Positions 1 through 7,913 of a stretch of 34,138 nucleotides of DNA are shown piece after piece. Made by a program: the position numbers and the translations under genes. Source of the DNA: an uncultured Lentisphaerota bacterium (lineage in GTDB: Bacteria > Verrucomicrobiota > Kiritimatiellia > CAIQIC01); NCBI GenBank assembly GCA_903912445.1, contig CAIWHP010000226.1, forward strand, positions 1-34,138. The letters run 5' to 3'. The notes beneath the pieces are model-generated. The model was not told the origin of the DNA, searched no databases, and saw only the letters and a list, made by a program, of their open reading frames with translations. Within the stretch, counting starts at the first letter, position 1. Each line of letters begins with the position of its first letter.

Positions 1-258
1 AGCAACGTCAGCCCACCCTATTCTCCCGCGTAGACGCGCGCAGCAAAGTCAGCTCGTTGTTTCCCCCCGCATAGACGCACGCAGCAAAGTCAGCTCGTTG
101 TTCCCCCCCGCATAGACGCGCGCAGCAAAGTCAGCTCGTTGTCCCCCCCCGCATAGACGCGCGCAGCAAAGTCAGCCCAACCTTTTCTCCCGCGTAGACG
201 CGCGCAGCGAAGTCAGCTTGGTGGTTTCTCCTCCGTAGACGCGCGCAGCAAAGTCAGC
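1..258. repeat. 41-bp tandem repeat array, left block
   Basis: Units begin at exactly 1, 42, 83, 124, 165, 206 and 247 (the last is partial), a constant 41-bp period. Each has a conserved core of about 23 bp, TAGACGCGCGC followed by AGCAAAGTCAGC, and an 18-bp part that varies but stays related between units (pyrimidine-rich, ending CCCGCG or CCCGCA). The array starts at the window edge and may continue to the left. 41 bp is not a multiple of three and reading through gives stops, so it is not a coding repeat. The period is close to four helical turns, which would suit an array of protein-binding sites; that is inference. Confidence 0.9.
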
Positions 259-433
259 TGTGGCCGCGCTTGCCCCTGCCCCGAGCCATCCGTCGAGGGG
301 CCTGGCCAGCGCCCGGGTTGCGGCCCCGCCCATGGTCAAGGCCGCGTTGCCCGCTGCTCATCCTTTGCATCCTCGCGTTAACCTCTTCTCTACCCCTGCG
401 CCTTCCGTCGAACCCGTGCCCCCTCGCGTTAAC

Positions 434-482
434 TTTTCCAACACCTGAAAAAACCACCCTTTCCGTTTCCAACCCTTGGAAA
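434..482. repeat. paired TTTCCAA...TTGGAAA palindrome
   Basis: A good palindrome lies at 466-482 (TTTCCAACCCTTGGAAA), preceded about 31 bp upstream by a degenerate partner at 434-453. It belongs to the same family as the elements at 1114-1163, 2447-2466, 20750-20800 and 28414-28462. Confidence 0.7.
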
Positions 483-517
483 CCCCCGCCCCGCCGCCCG
501 GCTCCACCGGACGTACG

Positions 518-580
518 GCAGCCATTTCCGAAGCTTACGAACTCATTTCCGGAGCTCACGGGATGGCTGCCGAAGCTCAC
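518..580 (-). repeat. three tandem 21-bp units
   Basis: On the minus strand three consecutive 21-nt units begin GTGAGCTTCGG, GTGAGCTCCGG and GTAAGCTTCGG. The period is a multiple of three and would read V-S-F-G/V-S-S-G/V-S-F-G, but no credible gene surrounds it. Probably a dispersed short tandem repeat. Confidence 0.5.
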
Positions 581-785
581 TTTGGGCCGCTTGAATCAGC
601 CGAATATGCGAAATCACTGAGTAAATGATGATATTTATCAGTTTTGCGACCCTTGAGGGCCGCGGGAGCCAGCAGCCGCTGCCCCCACTTGCCATCTGTA
701 GCCGGGATCTCCTCTCCCGGCCACACTCCCCCATCCCGCCGCCAGACGCGGAGTTCCCCTGCCCCCCAGTCCCTGCCACCCAACC

Positions 786-814
786 TGACTCATAGTCTAT
801 GGACTAATGAGTCA
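786..814 (+). promoter_or_regulatory. duplicate C-box operator (copy 1)
   Basis: Identical to the operator before the intact controller gene (2504-2532). It has two C-boxes, GACTCATAGTC and GACTAATGAGTC, separated by TATG, together forming a near-palindrome. This matches the GACT-N3-AGTC style boxes bound by controller proteins of restriction-modification systems. A -10-like TACAAAT follows at about 822-828. It lies 485 bp upstream of the Mrr-like nuclease gene and in the same orientation. Confidence 0.85.
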
Positions 815-835
815 AGTGCCCTACAAATAGCCCCG

Positions 836-925
836 ATGAAACCAACCACCGCCCTGCGCGCCTTTGCCCTTCATCCCGACATCGCCGCGCGCAGCAAAGT
901 CAGTTCAGTGCTTTCTCCCGCGTAG
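836..925 (+). pseudogene. truncated copy of the controller gene
   Basis: The first ten codons (MKPTTALRAF) are identical to those of the intact controller gene at 2554. Homology stops at position 866, after which the frame runs through 19 unrelated codons into the second 41-bp array and stops at 925. No helix-turn-helix is left. If the duplicated promoter works, it would make a leaderless message for a 29-residue peptide. I infer a relic of a duplication or insertion. Confidence 0.75.
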
Positions 926-986
926 ACGCGCGCAGCAAAGTCAGCTCAGTGGTTTCTCTTGCGTAGACGCGCGCAGCAAAGTCAGC
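893..986. repeat. 41-bp tandem repeat array, right block
   Basis: Three more units of the same 41-bp repeat begin at 893, 934 and 975 (last partial), again exactly in register. The variable 18-bp part reads like units 5 and 6 of the left block (...TTTCTCCCGCG). The block directly abuts the truncated controller copy, so the duplication end point and the array edge coincide within about 25 bp. Confidence 0.88.
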
Positions 987-1299
987 ACCGAATGAGTCGG
1001 TGCCCCCGGCCAGCGCCCGGGCGGCCTTTCCGCCCTTGGTCAAGGCCGCGTTGGCCGCTCTCCCCTTTGCGTTCCCCTTATTTCCGGTTTTGCTGCGCGC
1101 TTTTTGCGTTCACTTTTCCAAACTTTGGAAACCTGAACCCTCACTTTTTCCAGACCTTGGAAATCCTCGGCCTGCCCACCCCTAACCACCAAGCGTGCTT
1201 CCCCTCTCTACGAATGACGCTGACGCGCTGCGCGGCACCTGCTAGCCTGACGGCCGTGCGCAAAACGAACAAAGACCAGACTCGGAGAGAATCAACCTC
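987..1299. other. intergenic stretch with duplicated flank and palindromes
   Basis: No gene is seen. The part at about 1009-1060 resembles 307-358 (GGCCAGCGCCCGGG, then GGTCAAGGCCGCGTTG), so array plus flank exist twice. A pair of TTTTCCAA palindromes follows at 1114-1131 and 1146-1163. A possible ribosome-binding site GGAGAG lies about 10-15 nt before the nuclease start at 1300. Confidence 0.6.
1114..1163. repeat. paired TTTTCCAA palindromes
   Basis: Two palindromes, TTTTCCAAACTTTGGAAA (1114-1131) and TTTTCCAGACCTTGGAAA (1146-1163), have centres 32 bp apart. The same two-palindrome layout and spacing recurs at 20750-20800 and 28414-28462. Confidence 0.8.
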
Positions 1300-2322
1300 A
1301 TGATGCCTTTGCTCGCAGCGGGTGACATCGGCTGGGCGATGCTCAAAGCGTATTCCCCCTACCTTGGCTTTGTATTTGTCGCCGCCATACTCGGCGCCAT
1401 ACTGTCACCGAAGCGCAAGGGCAAGCGCGGCGGACAGCAGTACAACCGGTGCCCCGCTGCGCCGCCAGCCCCACCTCCCGCATGGCTGGTGCGCCTGCTG
1501 CGCCCGGCTCGCCCTGCGTCCGGCAGCCCTTCTGCCGGGTCGCGTGATTCCATCGCATCTCCAGTTCCAGCCCACTCGGCTCAACTCGCGCCGCCCACGC
1601 AAGAGCGGGCTGTCACGTGCCCCTCCTGCGCCTATCGCTTCAAGATGCCAACAGCGCCAGTTGGGCTGGAGGCACAGTGTCCTGCTTGCCGGCTCGTCTT
1701 TCTCATGACGGCCATGACCGGGCAGCAAGCGGGTGTACAGCGCCCCACGCCGGAGTTCACGCTCGCGCTGCTGCAGGAATTGGAGTGGAAGCGCTTTGAG
1801 CAGGTGACGGAGGTTTACTTCCAACAGATGGGCTGGGACACCCACGCAGCGCCCATCGGGCCGGATGGCGGCGTGGACATACATTTGACCCGTCCCGGCA
1901 GCCAGAGAACGGACGCCGTCGTGCAATGCAAGGCCTGGCTCGGGTCCAAGGTCGGAGTCTCGCTCATGCGGGAACTCTTCGGCGTGATGGCTGACGCCAC
2001 GGTGCCCGAAGGCTTTTTTGTCACCACAAGCGAATACTCCAGTGAGGCGCGCGCCTTCGCCGCCGGCAAGCGCCTCACGCTGATTGACGGCGCCGACTTC
2101 GTCCGGCGTATCGAGGAACTTCCGCGGGAAACTCAGGCCCGGTTGTATGCCACCGCGACGGCCGACGATTATCGAACCCCCACCTGCCCTAGCTGTGGAC
2201 TAAAGATGGTCAAGAAAACCAGCGGCAAGGGTCGCGACATAGGAAAGCCCTTCTGGGGGTGTCCGGCGTTCCCACGCTGTCGGGCTACTATCTGGATGCG
2301 GACCGACACCGCGCTTGAGTGA
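1300..2322 (+). CDS. membrane-anchored Mrr-like restriction endonuclease with zinc ribbons
   Basis: A 340-residue protein. Residues about 19-36 form one hydrophobic segment followed by a basic stretch (KRKGKR), suggesting an N-terminal anchor with the rest in the cytoplasm. A first zinc ribbon has CPSC (107-110) and CPAC (127-130). A PD-(D/E)xK domain of the Mrr_cat family spans about 153-275, with catalytic Asp in GPDGGVDI (D193) and the VQCK strand (K211). The C-terminus (296-327) has CPSC...CPAFPRC, a topoisomerase-type C4 zinc finger common in Mrr-like proteins. Mrr proteins cut methylated or otherwise marked DNA; the specificity here is unknown. The gene lies between two copies of the C-box operator, upstream of and co-oriented with the defence operon, so joint control is possible. 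ATG 1303 is an equal alternative start. Confidence 0.85.
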   Translation: MMPLLAAGDIGWAMLKAYSPYLGFVFVAAILGAILSPKRKGKRGGQQYNRCPAAPPAPPPAWLVRLLRPARPASGSPSAGSRDSIASPVPAHSAQLAPPTQERAVTCPSCAYRFKMPTAPVGLEAQCPACRLVFLMTAMTGQQAGVQRPTPEFTLALLQELEWKRFEQVTEVYFQQMGWDTHAAPIGPDGGVDIHLTRPGSQRTDAVVQCKAWLGSKVGVSLMRELFGVMADATVPEGFFVTTSEYSSEARAFAAGKRLTLIDGADFVRRIEELPRETQARLYATATADDYRTPTCPSCGLKMVKKTSGKGRDIGKPFWGCPAFPRCRATIWMRTDTALE

Positions 2323-2446
2323 AGCCAGAATGATTTGATCCGTTCCGTTCTGATGCGTTGAGTGTGGCCCCGTCGACACCTCGTCGCCATGCCTCTTTGC
2401 GACTGCCCCGCCCTGAGCGGAGTCAAAGGCGGAACCCACCCCTGCC

Positions 2447-2466
2447 TTTTTCTAGACCTTGGAAAA
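2447..2466. repeat. single TTTCCAA-family palindrome
   Basis: TTTTTCTAGACCTTGGAAAA, a lone copy of the dispersed palindrome, sits 37 bp before the controller operator. Confidence 0.6.
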
Positions 2467-2503
2467 CCTCGCCGAGGCGGGACTCAGCCCATCCTCTCCG
2501 ACA

Positions 2504-2553
2504 TGACTCATAGTCTATGGACTAATGAGTCAAGTGCCCTACAAATAGCCCCG
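2504..2553 (+). promoter_or_regulatory. C-box operator and promoter of the defence operon
   Basis: The near-palindrome at 2504-2532 contains GACTCATAGTC, spacer TATG and GACTAATGAGTC, matching tandem operators of restriction-modification controller proteins (established for families such as C.PvuII and C.AhdI). A -10-like TACAAAT lies at about 2540-2546, only eight bases before the ATG at 2554, and no Shine-Dalgarno is visible. The transcript is therefore probably leaderless, as is usual for controller genes. In such operators a first dimer activates and a second represses; I infer the same here. Confidence 0.85.
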
Positions 2554-2778
2554 ATGAAACCAACCACCGCCCTGCGCGCCTTTGGCCTGAACGTCCGCCG
2601 CCAGCGGGAGGCTAAAAAAATGACCCAAGAAGTACTGGCCGAGAAAGCGGGATTGCACCCCACCTACTTGAGCGGCGTCGAGCGTGGCGTCAGAAACCCA
2701 AGCCTCCAAATCCTCTTCCGCATCGCTCGAGGCCTTGATACGACGGTGTCTGATTTGAGCAATGGGATTGATAAATGA
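2554..2778 (+). CDS. restriction-modification controller (C) protein, XRE-type
   Basis: A 74-residue protein made almost entirely of one XRE/Cro-type helix-turn-helix domain (about 10-65). The recognition segment HPTYLSGVERGVRNPS (35-50) is the typical signature of controller proteins. Size, fold and the C-box operator directly upstream agree. A longer open frame reaches back to 2362, but it would run through the operator and a palindrome, and the ATG at 2554 is the one placed correctly behind the -10. It overlaps the next gene by four bases (ATGA), so both are translated together. Its expected role is to bind its own operator and delay expression of toxic restriction functions after entry into a new host. 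Confidence 0.9.
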   Translation: MKPTTALRAFGLNVRRQREAKKMTQEVLAEKAGLHPTYLSGVERGVRNPSLQILFRIARGLDTTVSDLSNGIDK

Positions 2779-4181
2779 GCAACTCGAAAGAGTTATTGTT
2801 ACCTTCCGCGCTTCTCGAGTCGCTCCGTAGCATTGGTTATACCCTCGACACCGCATCTGCAGACATTATAGACAACAGTATTACAGCGAAGGCAGGCAGG
2901 ATTTCCATTCGATTCCTCTGGAACAATGGCAAGCCTTGGATCGCGATATGTGATGATGGGTGCGGGATGTCCCCCCAAGAATTAACCGAAGCGATACAAT
3001 TCGGCTCTAAAAGCCCCAATGCAAAGAGGGATTCCGATGATCTGGGACGGTTCGGCCTGGGCATGAAGACTGCCTCACTTTCCCAGTGCAGGCACATGAC
3101 CGTGGTCTCCAAAAAGGGCGGGGCATTATCCGCCGGTGAGTGGAACCTTGATGCTATGGTCTCCGATGGTGCGACAGAGTGGAAGGCCCATCTACTGGAC
3201 ACTGACGCACTACCGAAGGATGAAATTCTGAGTGGTCTCATTGCTAAACATTTAGCAGCCATTAAATCCGGAACCATCGTATTGTGGCAGAACCTCGACC
3301 CCGGCTTGGGCGATCCTCATGAAGTTGACGGAGAAAAACGTTTTTCAGCACAAATGGATGCGGCGAGAAAGCATCTCGAACTGGTTTTCCATCGGTTTCT
3401 ATCCCCGGCCTTTAAACAGCGGAAGGTCACGATAGACTTTAACGACACTATTTTGGAGGCCCTAGATCCATTTGGTTCATCAATTCCTGCCAGACAGGAG
3501 TTACCTATTGAAAGAATCCGCGTGCATGGGCAGGTAGTCACGATTCAACCCTATGTGCTCCCCCATCGCGCCAAGGCCTCTTCGGTCACGGAGTATCAGA
3601 AGCACGCCGGCGAAGAGGGTTACGTGCACAATCAAGGGTTCTATATCTATCGCAACCGACGCCTGATCATTAAGGCCACTTGGTTTCGATTGATTCCTAA
3701 AGACGAATTGAACAAGCTTATTCGCATTAGGGTCGATATTCCTAACTCACTCGATGATTTGTGGCGAATTGACGTCAAAAAATCTCAAGCCAACCCTCCC
3801 GAATCGGTTCGCAGAGAGCTAAAAAGGATCATAAATAAGATCTCAGGTGCAGGGCGAATTGTATTCACCAACAGGGCGACTAGACTACGAAATCGAAAAA
3901 TAACTCCAGTATGGAAGCGTGACGTGGTGGAGGGAAGGGTCCGCTATGGTGTCAATGAAGATCATCCTCTGGTCAGAGGTCTTCTGAAGGATTTGCCCAA
4001 AGCGCAGGTCGAGAGTTTGCGTGCATGCTTCGAACTCCTAAACTCGACCTTCCCCTACGACATGTATTACGCCGATGCGGCAGATGACAAGATCGAGTTT
4101 GAGAATTCCGGCCCAAGTGAAGATACGATCCGCCAAGTTGGGACCCAACTCGTGCGAGCCCTTCGAGCCTATGGGTTTTAG
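2775..4181 (+). CDS. GHKL ATPase of the paraMORC/MutL-like type
   Basis: A 468-residue protein. The N-terminal GHKL ATPase fold shows the N-box ADIIDNS (29-35), G1 box DDGCGM (60-65) and G2 box GRFGLGMKTAS (91-101). The usual catalytic Glu of the N-box is Asp (D30), a variant I believe occurs in this branch. The middle part should be an S5-like transducer domain; the C-terminus is unassigned. Families of this kind (paraMORC; Iyer, Abhiman and Aravind 2008) are found next to superfamily II helicases and nucleases in restriction systems, where they are thought to clamp or remodel DNA. The ATGA overlap with the controller gene makes it the first effector of the operon. No nuclease motif is visible in the protein. 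Confidence 0.88.
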   Translation: MSNSKELLLPSALLESLRSIGYTLDTASADIIDNSITAKAGRISIRFLWNNGKPWIAICDDGCGMSPQELTEAIQFGSKSPNAKRDSDDLGRFGLGMKTASLSQCRHMTVVSKKGGALSAGEWNLDAMVSDGATEWKAHLLDTDALPKDEILSGLIAKHLAAIKSGTIVLWQNLDPGLGDPHEVDGEKRFSAQMDAARKHLELVFHRFLSPAFKQRKVTIDFNDTILEALDPFGSSIPARQELPIERIRVHGQVVTIQPYVLPHRAKASSVTEYQKHAGEEGYVHNQGFYIYRNRRLIIKATWFRLIPKDELNKLIRIRVDIPNSLDDLWRIDVKKSQANPPESVRRELKRIINKISGAGRIVFTNRATRLRNRKITPVWKRDVVEGRVRYGVNEDHPLVRGLLKDLPKAQVESLRACFELLNSTFPYDMYYADAADDKIEFENSGPSEDTIRQVGTQLVRALRAYGF

Positions 4182-4235
4182 GGGGGGGAACTCCGCAAGC
4201 AACTCCAAAGCGCAGAGTTTTTTAAGTGCCCCCCC
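4181..4235 (+). promoter_or_regulatory. hairpin in the only real gap of the operon
   Basis: Between the ATPase and Z1 genes a G8 run (4181-4188) and AACTCCGC (4189-4196) face GCG-CA-GAGTT (4210-4219) and a C7 run (4229-4235). The RNA could fold into a long imperfect hairpin. All other junctions in the operon overlap or abut, so this may modulate read-through, message processing or Z1 translation. No U-run follows the C-run, so it is not a standard terminator. Confidence 0.4.
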
Positions 4236-4272
4236 GAACTAATTGAAGAAATCCTTGGGATGTAAGGAAACC

Positions 4273-6945
4273 GTGAGGCCTGAACTCAACAAACTTCTCG
4301 ATTCCGTAGCGGTGATACTTGAGGATAAGCAGCCGCCCACTGAAGCGGCCCTGCTCAACATCGTCAGGGCCCAAGCAACGGTTCTCAACCTTATGTCTGG
4401 CGAGATCAGTTTGAGTTGCTTTTCCGATGATGATCTCGATGTGGTCGTTCGCGCGCTTGAGACCCGCTTTTCCATTCGCATGGATTTAGGTTCACTTTTT
4501 GAGGCGAAGGACTATCAACCTTGGCTCATTAATCGACAGGGGGAAATTGATTGGTATTACTGGGGTCGCTATCGGAAGTATTTACTTAAGAAGGGTTTCC
4601 CTCCCCATGTAGTAGTGACCCTTGACCTGTTGACCGATAAGATACTTGATCATCTTGAAGATCCCTTCAAAATGGGTAATTGGACCAGAAAAGGCTTGGT
4701 AGTGGGGCATGTGCAGTCGGGCAAGACGGCCAATTACACAGGATTGGCCTGTAAGGCGGCCGATGCCGGTTACCGTGTCATCATTGTGCTTGCTGGCACA
4801 TTGAATTCGCTTCGCAACCAGACTCAGGAGCGAATCGATGCTGATTTTATTGGATGGTGCACACGTGATAAGAAACACATCGGCGCTTCGACTTTCGGCA
4901 ATCATCGACGCCCGGTTTGCTTTACCACTAGCTTGGAGGATTTTAACAAGAAGACTGCCAATGCAATCGCAATGGGTCTAAGCGCTCTGAACGAGCCTGT
5001 AGTCTTGATTATCAAAAAAAATAAATCTACGCTGGAAAGCCTGTATTCATGGTTGAAGGATAATAACCAGCACAATTTGCAGAATTTCCCCATGCTTTTG
5101 GTTGATGACGAGGCGGATCAAGCATCAATCAATACGAACAAGGAAGACAAGGATCCAACCGCAATAAATTGGGCTATTCGAAATCTCCTCTCGCTTTTTA
5201 CTCGCTCATCGTTTGTTGGATACACGGCAACGCCGTTTGCTAATATATTTGTCGATCCGGAGACTGAGGACGAGATGGAGAATGGCGAGCTTTACAGGGA
5301 TCTCTTCCCTCGCGATTTCATCCTAAGCCTGGATCCGCCGGATAATTATGTAGGACCTCTTCGCCTTTTCATGGACGGGGCGGATCTCGATTGTATAAGG
5401 GATATAATCGATAATGAAGATTCGGTACCCCTAAAGCATAAAATTGAATTCGTTCCAGAACAAATTCCGGAATCGCTACGAAAAGCAATTGGCTGCTTCA
5501 TTCTCGCTTGTGCGATTCGTTTATTGCGTGGCCAGCTTGGGAAGTGCCATTCGATGATGGTGAACGCTAGTCGATTCACAAAGGTTCAGATTATCCTTGC
5601 GGGTCTAATTCTTGAGTTGGTCAAGCAGTTGAAACAAAGTATCGCGAACTATTCATCCCTGCCGCCTAAAACAGCCCTCCAAAACTCCGATCTCTTAATG
5701 CTGCATGAAGTATATGCGCAGGAGTTTACCTCAGTAGAGTTCGCATGGCCGGAGATTCAGAAAAAGCTAAAGGAGGCGGCCGATCCCATTGAAGTCGTCG
5801 TGATCAACTCAAGTTCACAGGATACTCTGGATTATAATATCCGAAACTATCCCAACGGGCGGCGGGTTATCGCTGTCGGTGGTCTCGGCTTATCACGCGG
5901 GTTGACACTCGAAGGATTAATCACGAGTTATTTTTTACGTAACTCCATCATGTATGACACTCTAATGCAGATGGGGCGCTGGTTCGGTTATCGTGATGGT
6001 TATGCTGATATCTGCCGGATTTTTATGACTCCCATGGCGAATTCTTGGTATTCACATATTGCAGACGCAACAGAAGAGCTACGGAGAGATTTCAAATCGA
6101 TGGAACGAGCCAAGCTTACGCCAAAGGAGTTTGGGCTGCGCGTGAGAAGTCATCCTACGGCCCTAATCGTCACCGCACGGAATAAAATGCGAACTGGAAG
6201 AAAAGTAGCAATGCAGATAGCGCTCGAGGGGAGGTTGGCTGAATCAAGTGTTCTCTTAGGCGATGATGCATCTCTCAAGCACAACAAGCAAGTGCTGGAG
6301 GCGGTTTGCGAACAGTCGGAACAGTATGTGCGAGTTCGGCCCGAACCTAGTTCTGGATTTCTTTGGAAGTCCGTGCCGGCTAATATCATTACTACTGCAG
6401 TTCAATCATTTGCCAACCATCCAGAGAGTCTTCTTACGTATGCGGAGCCTTTGGTCCAGTACATTGAATGGCTGGTCGCAGCGCGTGGTGCATACTTCGA
6501 TGTTCTCCTTCGTTCCGCCAAAGATGGAGCAGCTGATTATCCCGTAGGTGAGCTTTTGATTGCACCGATTCAAAGAACCGTGCCCTGCCTCGAAGAGTCC
6601 CGAATAGAATTCAGCAAGAGGCGAGTGGCATCAAAAGGAGATGAGAAGGCGGGCCTTACCAAGGAACAAATTCAACAAGTAAAAGATAACTATCAAGGTG
6701 AGAATGTTCCGGACAAGGAGTATCGAAAGGTTACAGGTCGCAACCCGCTCTTCATGATTTTCTTTGTAAAAGTTAACACCAAGGATTCCTCGTATTTCAA
6801 GATTGTTCCGGCCTATGGCATCAGTTTCCCTGGTGACGCCGGATCAGCTAAACGACCAGAAAAACTTGTCGAATATGTTGTAAACACGAAATGGTGGGAG
6901 CAAAACTTCGATCTGCCTGACGACGACCCCGAGGATCAAACATGA
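4273..6945 (+). CDS. Z1-domain superfamily II ATPase/helicase
   Basis: About 890 residues. From the GTG start: Walker A GHVQSGKT (about 145-152), Walker B VDDEAD (about 277-282), GYTATPFANIF (about 316-326), then the Z1-domain signature SRGLTLEGL (about 541-549) and QMGRWFGYRDGY (about 566-577). Z1 proteins are superfamily II ATPases found with GHKL ATPases, REase-fold proteins and methylases in predicted restriction systems; direct biochemistry is scarce. I chose GTG 4273 because AAGGA lies just upstream; TTG at 4243 or 4255 in the same frame would add 10 or 6 residues and lacks a good ribosome-binding site. It overlaps the next gene by four bases. I infer that it translocates on DNA in concert with the ATPase and nuclease. 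Confidence 0.88.
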   Translation: MRPELNKLLDSVAVILEDKQPPTEAALLNIVRAQATVLNLMSGEISLSCFSDDDLDVVVRALETRFSIRMDLGSLFEAKDYQPWLINRQGEIDWYYWGRYRKYLLKKGFPPHVVVTLDLLTDKILDHLEDPFKMGNWTRKGLVVGHVQSGKTANYTGLACKAADAGYRVIIVLAGTLNSLRNQTQERIDADFIGWCTRDKKHIGASTFGNHRRPVCFTTSLEDFNKKTANAIAMGLSALNEPVVLIIKKNKSTLESLYSWLKDNNQHNLQNFPMLLVDDEADQASINTNKEDKDPTAINWAIRNLLSLFTRSSFVGYTATPFANIFVDPETEDEMENGELYRDLFPRDFILSLDPPDNYVGPLRLFMDGADLDCIRDIIDNEDSVPLKHKIEFVPEQIPESLRKAIGCFILACAIRLLRGQLGKCHSMMVNASRFTKVQIILAGLILELVKQLKQSIANYSSLPPKTALQNSDLLMLHEVYAQEFTSVEFAWPEIQKKLKEAADPIEVVVINSSSQDTLDYNIRNYPNGRRVIAVGGLGLSRGLTLEGLITSYFLRNSIMYDTLMQMGRWFGYRDGYADICRIFMTPMANSWYSHIADATEELRRDFKSMERAKLTPKEFGLRVRSHPTALIVTARNKMRTGRKVAMQIALEGRLAESSVLLGDDASLKHNKQVLEAVCEQSEQYVRVRPEPSSGFLWKSVPANIITTAVQSFANHPESLLTYAEPLVQYIEWLVAARGAYFDVLLRSAKDGAADYPVGELLIAPIQRTVPCLEESRIEFSKRRVASKGDEKAGLTKEQIQQVKDNYQGENVPDKEYRKVTGRNPLFMIFFVKVNTKDSSYFKIVPAYGISFPGDAGSAKRPEKLVEYVVNTKWWEQNFDLPDDDPEDQT

Positions 6946-7913
6946 ATAACCCCTGGTCTGCCATCGAAAAACCTTCAGTTGATTTTAACGTCCGGCTAGT
7001 GAACGAAGAGCATCCACTCAAGCTTTTTTGGGGCGTTGATACAAGATGTCGTTATTTGTTTGCCTACGACGCCGCAATCAATGGACTCCCTCAGAAAAAA
7101 TCATTACCAAACCTAACAGGTGTGGAAGTACATGTAGCGCCTCAAGGTGCGCGGGGAAAGTTGGTGTTGGTGCTACAGGACAATGCAAACTGGGAGCTTT
7201 TCTTCGCCCTTTGTTCAGATTTGGTGCGAGCAACGGCCTTGGTAAAGGATGAAACCGTCGCGTCAACTGTTATTATCCGCCGCTTACAGCGTTGGCAGGA
7301 ATTACTCCGAAGATGTCGCCCGCAAATTCTGAGGCCAGAAGAAATCAAGGGCCTCATGGGGGAATTGCTTTTTCTTAAAGGCCCGCTTTCATCCGCTTTT
7401 GGCTTGGATGCGGCTGTAGCATCGTGGAGAGGACCGGAGGATGCGCCGCAAGATTTTGCAATTGGCGAAACGGCGGTGGAGATCAAGTGCCAGACGGGTG
7501 GTTCGAAGCCAGTGGTGCGAATCAGTTCGGTGGATCAACTGAGCCCGCAACTGCCCTTAGGTTATCTCGTAGTTTATACTCTTGCCGGTCAACCCGATGA
7601 CGAACCCGGCAGCCTAAGCCTAAATTCTTTGGTGGCACAGATCAGGGATGACTTGACTAGGGCATCAGTTTCAAGCCGTGAGCGATTTGAGGACCTGATC
7701 TATATGGCGGGTTACTTGCCCTGTGAGGAATATGATAATTATAGGTTTTCTATCGTTTCAGTCAAAAGCTATCAATTAACTTCTGGGTTTCCACGAATTG
7801 TTAATTCCGATCTGATACCCGGGGTTGAGTCTGTGGTTTATTCCATTCGGCTAGACGCATGTAATAACTTCCAATCAAAACCTCAATGGTGGCCATCCAA
7901 TTATGAATATTGA
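6942..7913 (+). CDS. DUF4420-type PD-(D/E)xK protein
   Basis: A 323-residue protein of the putative PD-(D/E)xK family DUF4420. Hallmarks are the helix RPEEIKGLMGELLFL (131-145, with E141), SWRGPEDAPQDF (161-172, D171) and AVEIK (178-182, E180 and K182), which fit the D...ExK nuclease core. It starts four bases inside the Z1 gene (ATGA) and its end overlaps the AIPR gene by eleven bases, so it is tightly coupled to both. It is the best candidate in the operon for the DNA-cutting subunit, although activity has to be inferred from the fold. Confidence 0.82.
   Translation: MNNPWSAIEKPSVDFNVRLVNEEHPLKLFWGVDTRCRYLFAYDAAINGLPQKKSLPNLTGVEVHVAPQGARGKLVLVLQDNANWELFFALCSDLVRATALVKDETVASTVIIRRLQRWQELLRRCRPQILRPEEIKGLMGELLFLKGPLSSAFGLDAAVASWRGPEDAPQDFAIGETAVEIKCQTGGSKPVVRISSVDQLSPQLPLGYLVVYTLAGQPDDEPGSLSLNSLVAQIRDDLTRASVSSRERFEDLIYMAGYLPCEEYDNYRFSIVSVKSYQLTSGFPRIVNSDLIPGVESVVYSIRLDACNNFQSKPQWWPSNYEY

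Larger units (their letters stand above)
259..785. other. non-coding GC-rich flank of the array
   Basis: I see no convincing gene in this 527-bp stretch; the open frames here are compositional. It holds fragments of dispersed repeats: a GCCCCGAGCC...GTCGAGGGG element near 276-302, a segment GGCCAGCGCCCGGG...GGTCAAGGCCGCGTTG (about 303-352) that recurs at about 1009-1054, a degenerate plus a good TTTCCAA/TTGGAAA palindrome (434-482), and three 21-bp units at 518-580. Confidence 0.6.

Noticed and set aside
1-986. CRISPR array
   Set aside because: The would-be spacers are only 18 bp and are clearly related to each other; the period is rigid and there are no cas genes.
1-986. Integron attC sites
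   Set aside because: No paired core sites or folded attC pattern, and no gene cassettes between units.
2362-2553. N-terminal extension of the controller protein
   Set aside because: It would translate the operator and a dispersed palindrome; the ATG at 2554 fits the promoter and the family length.
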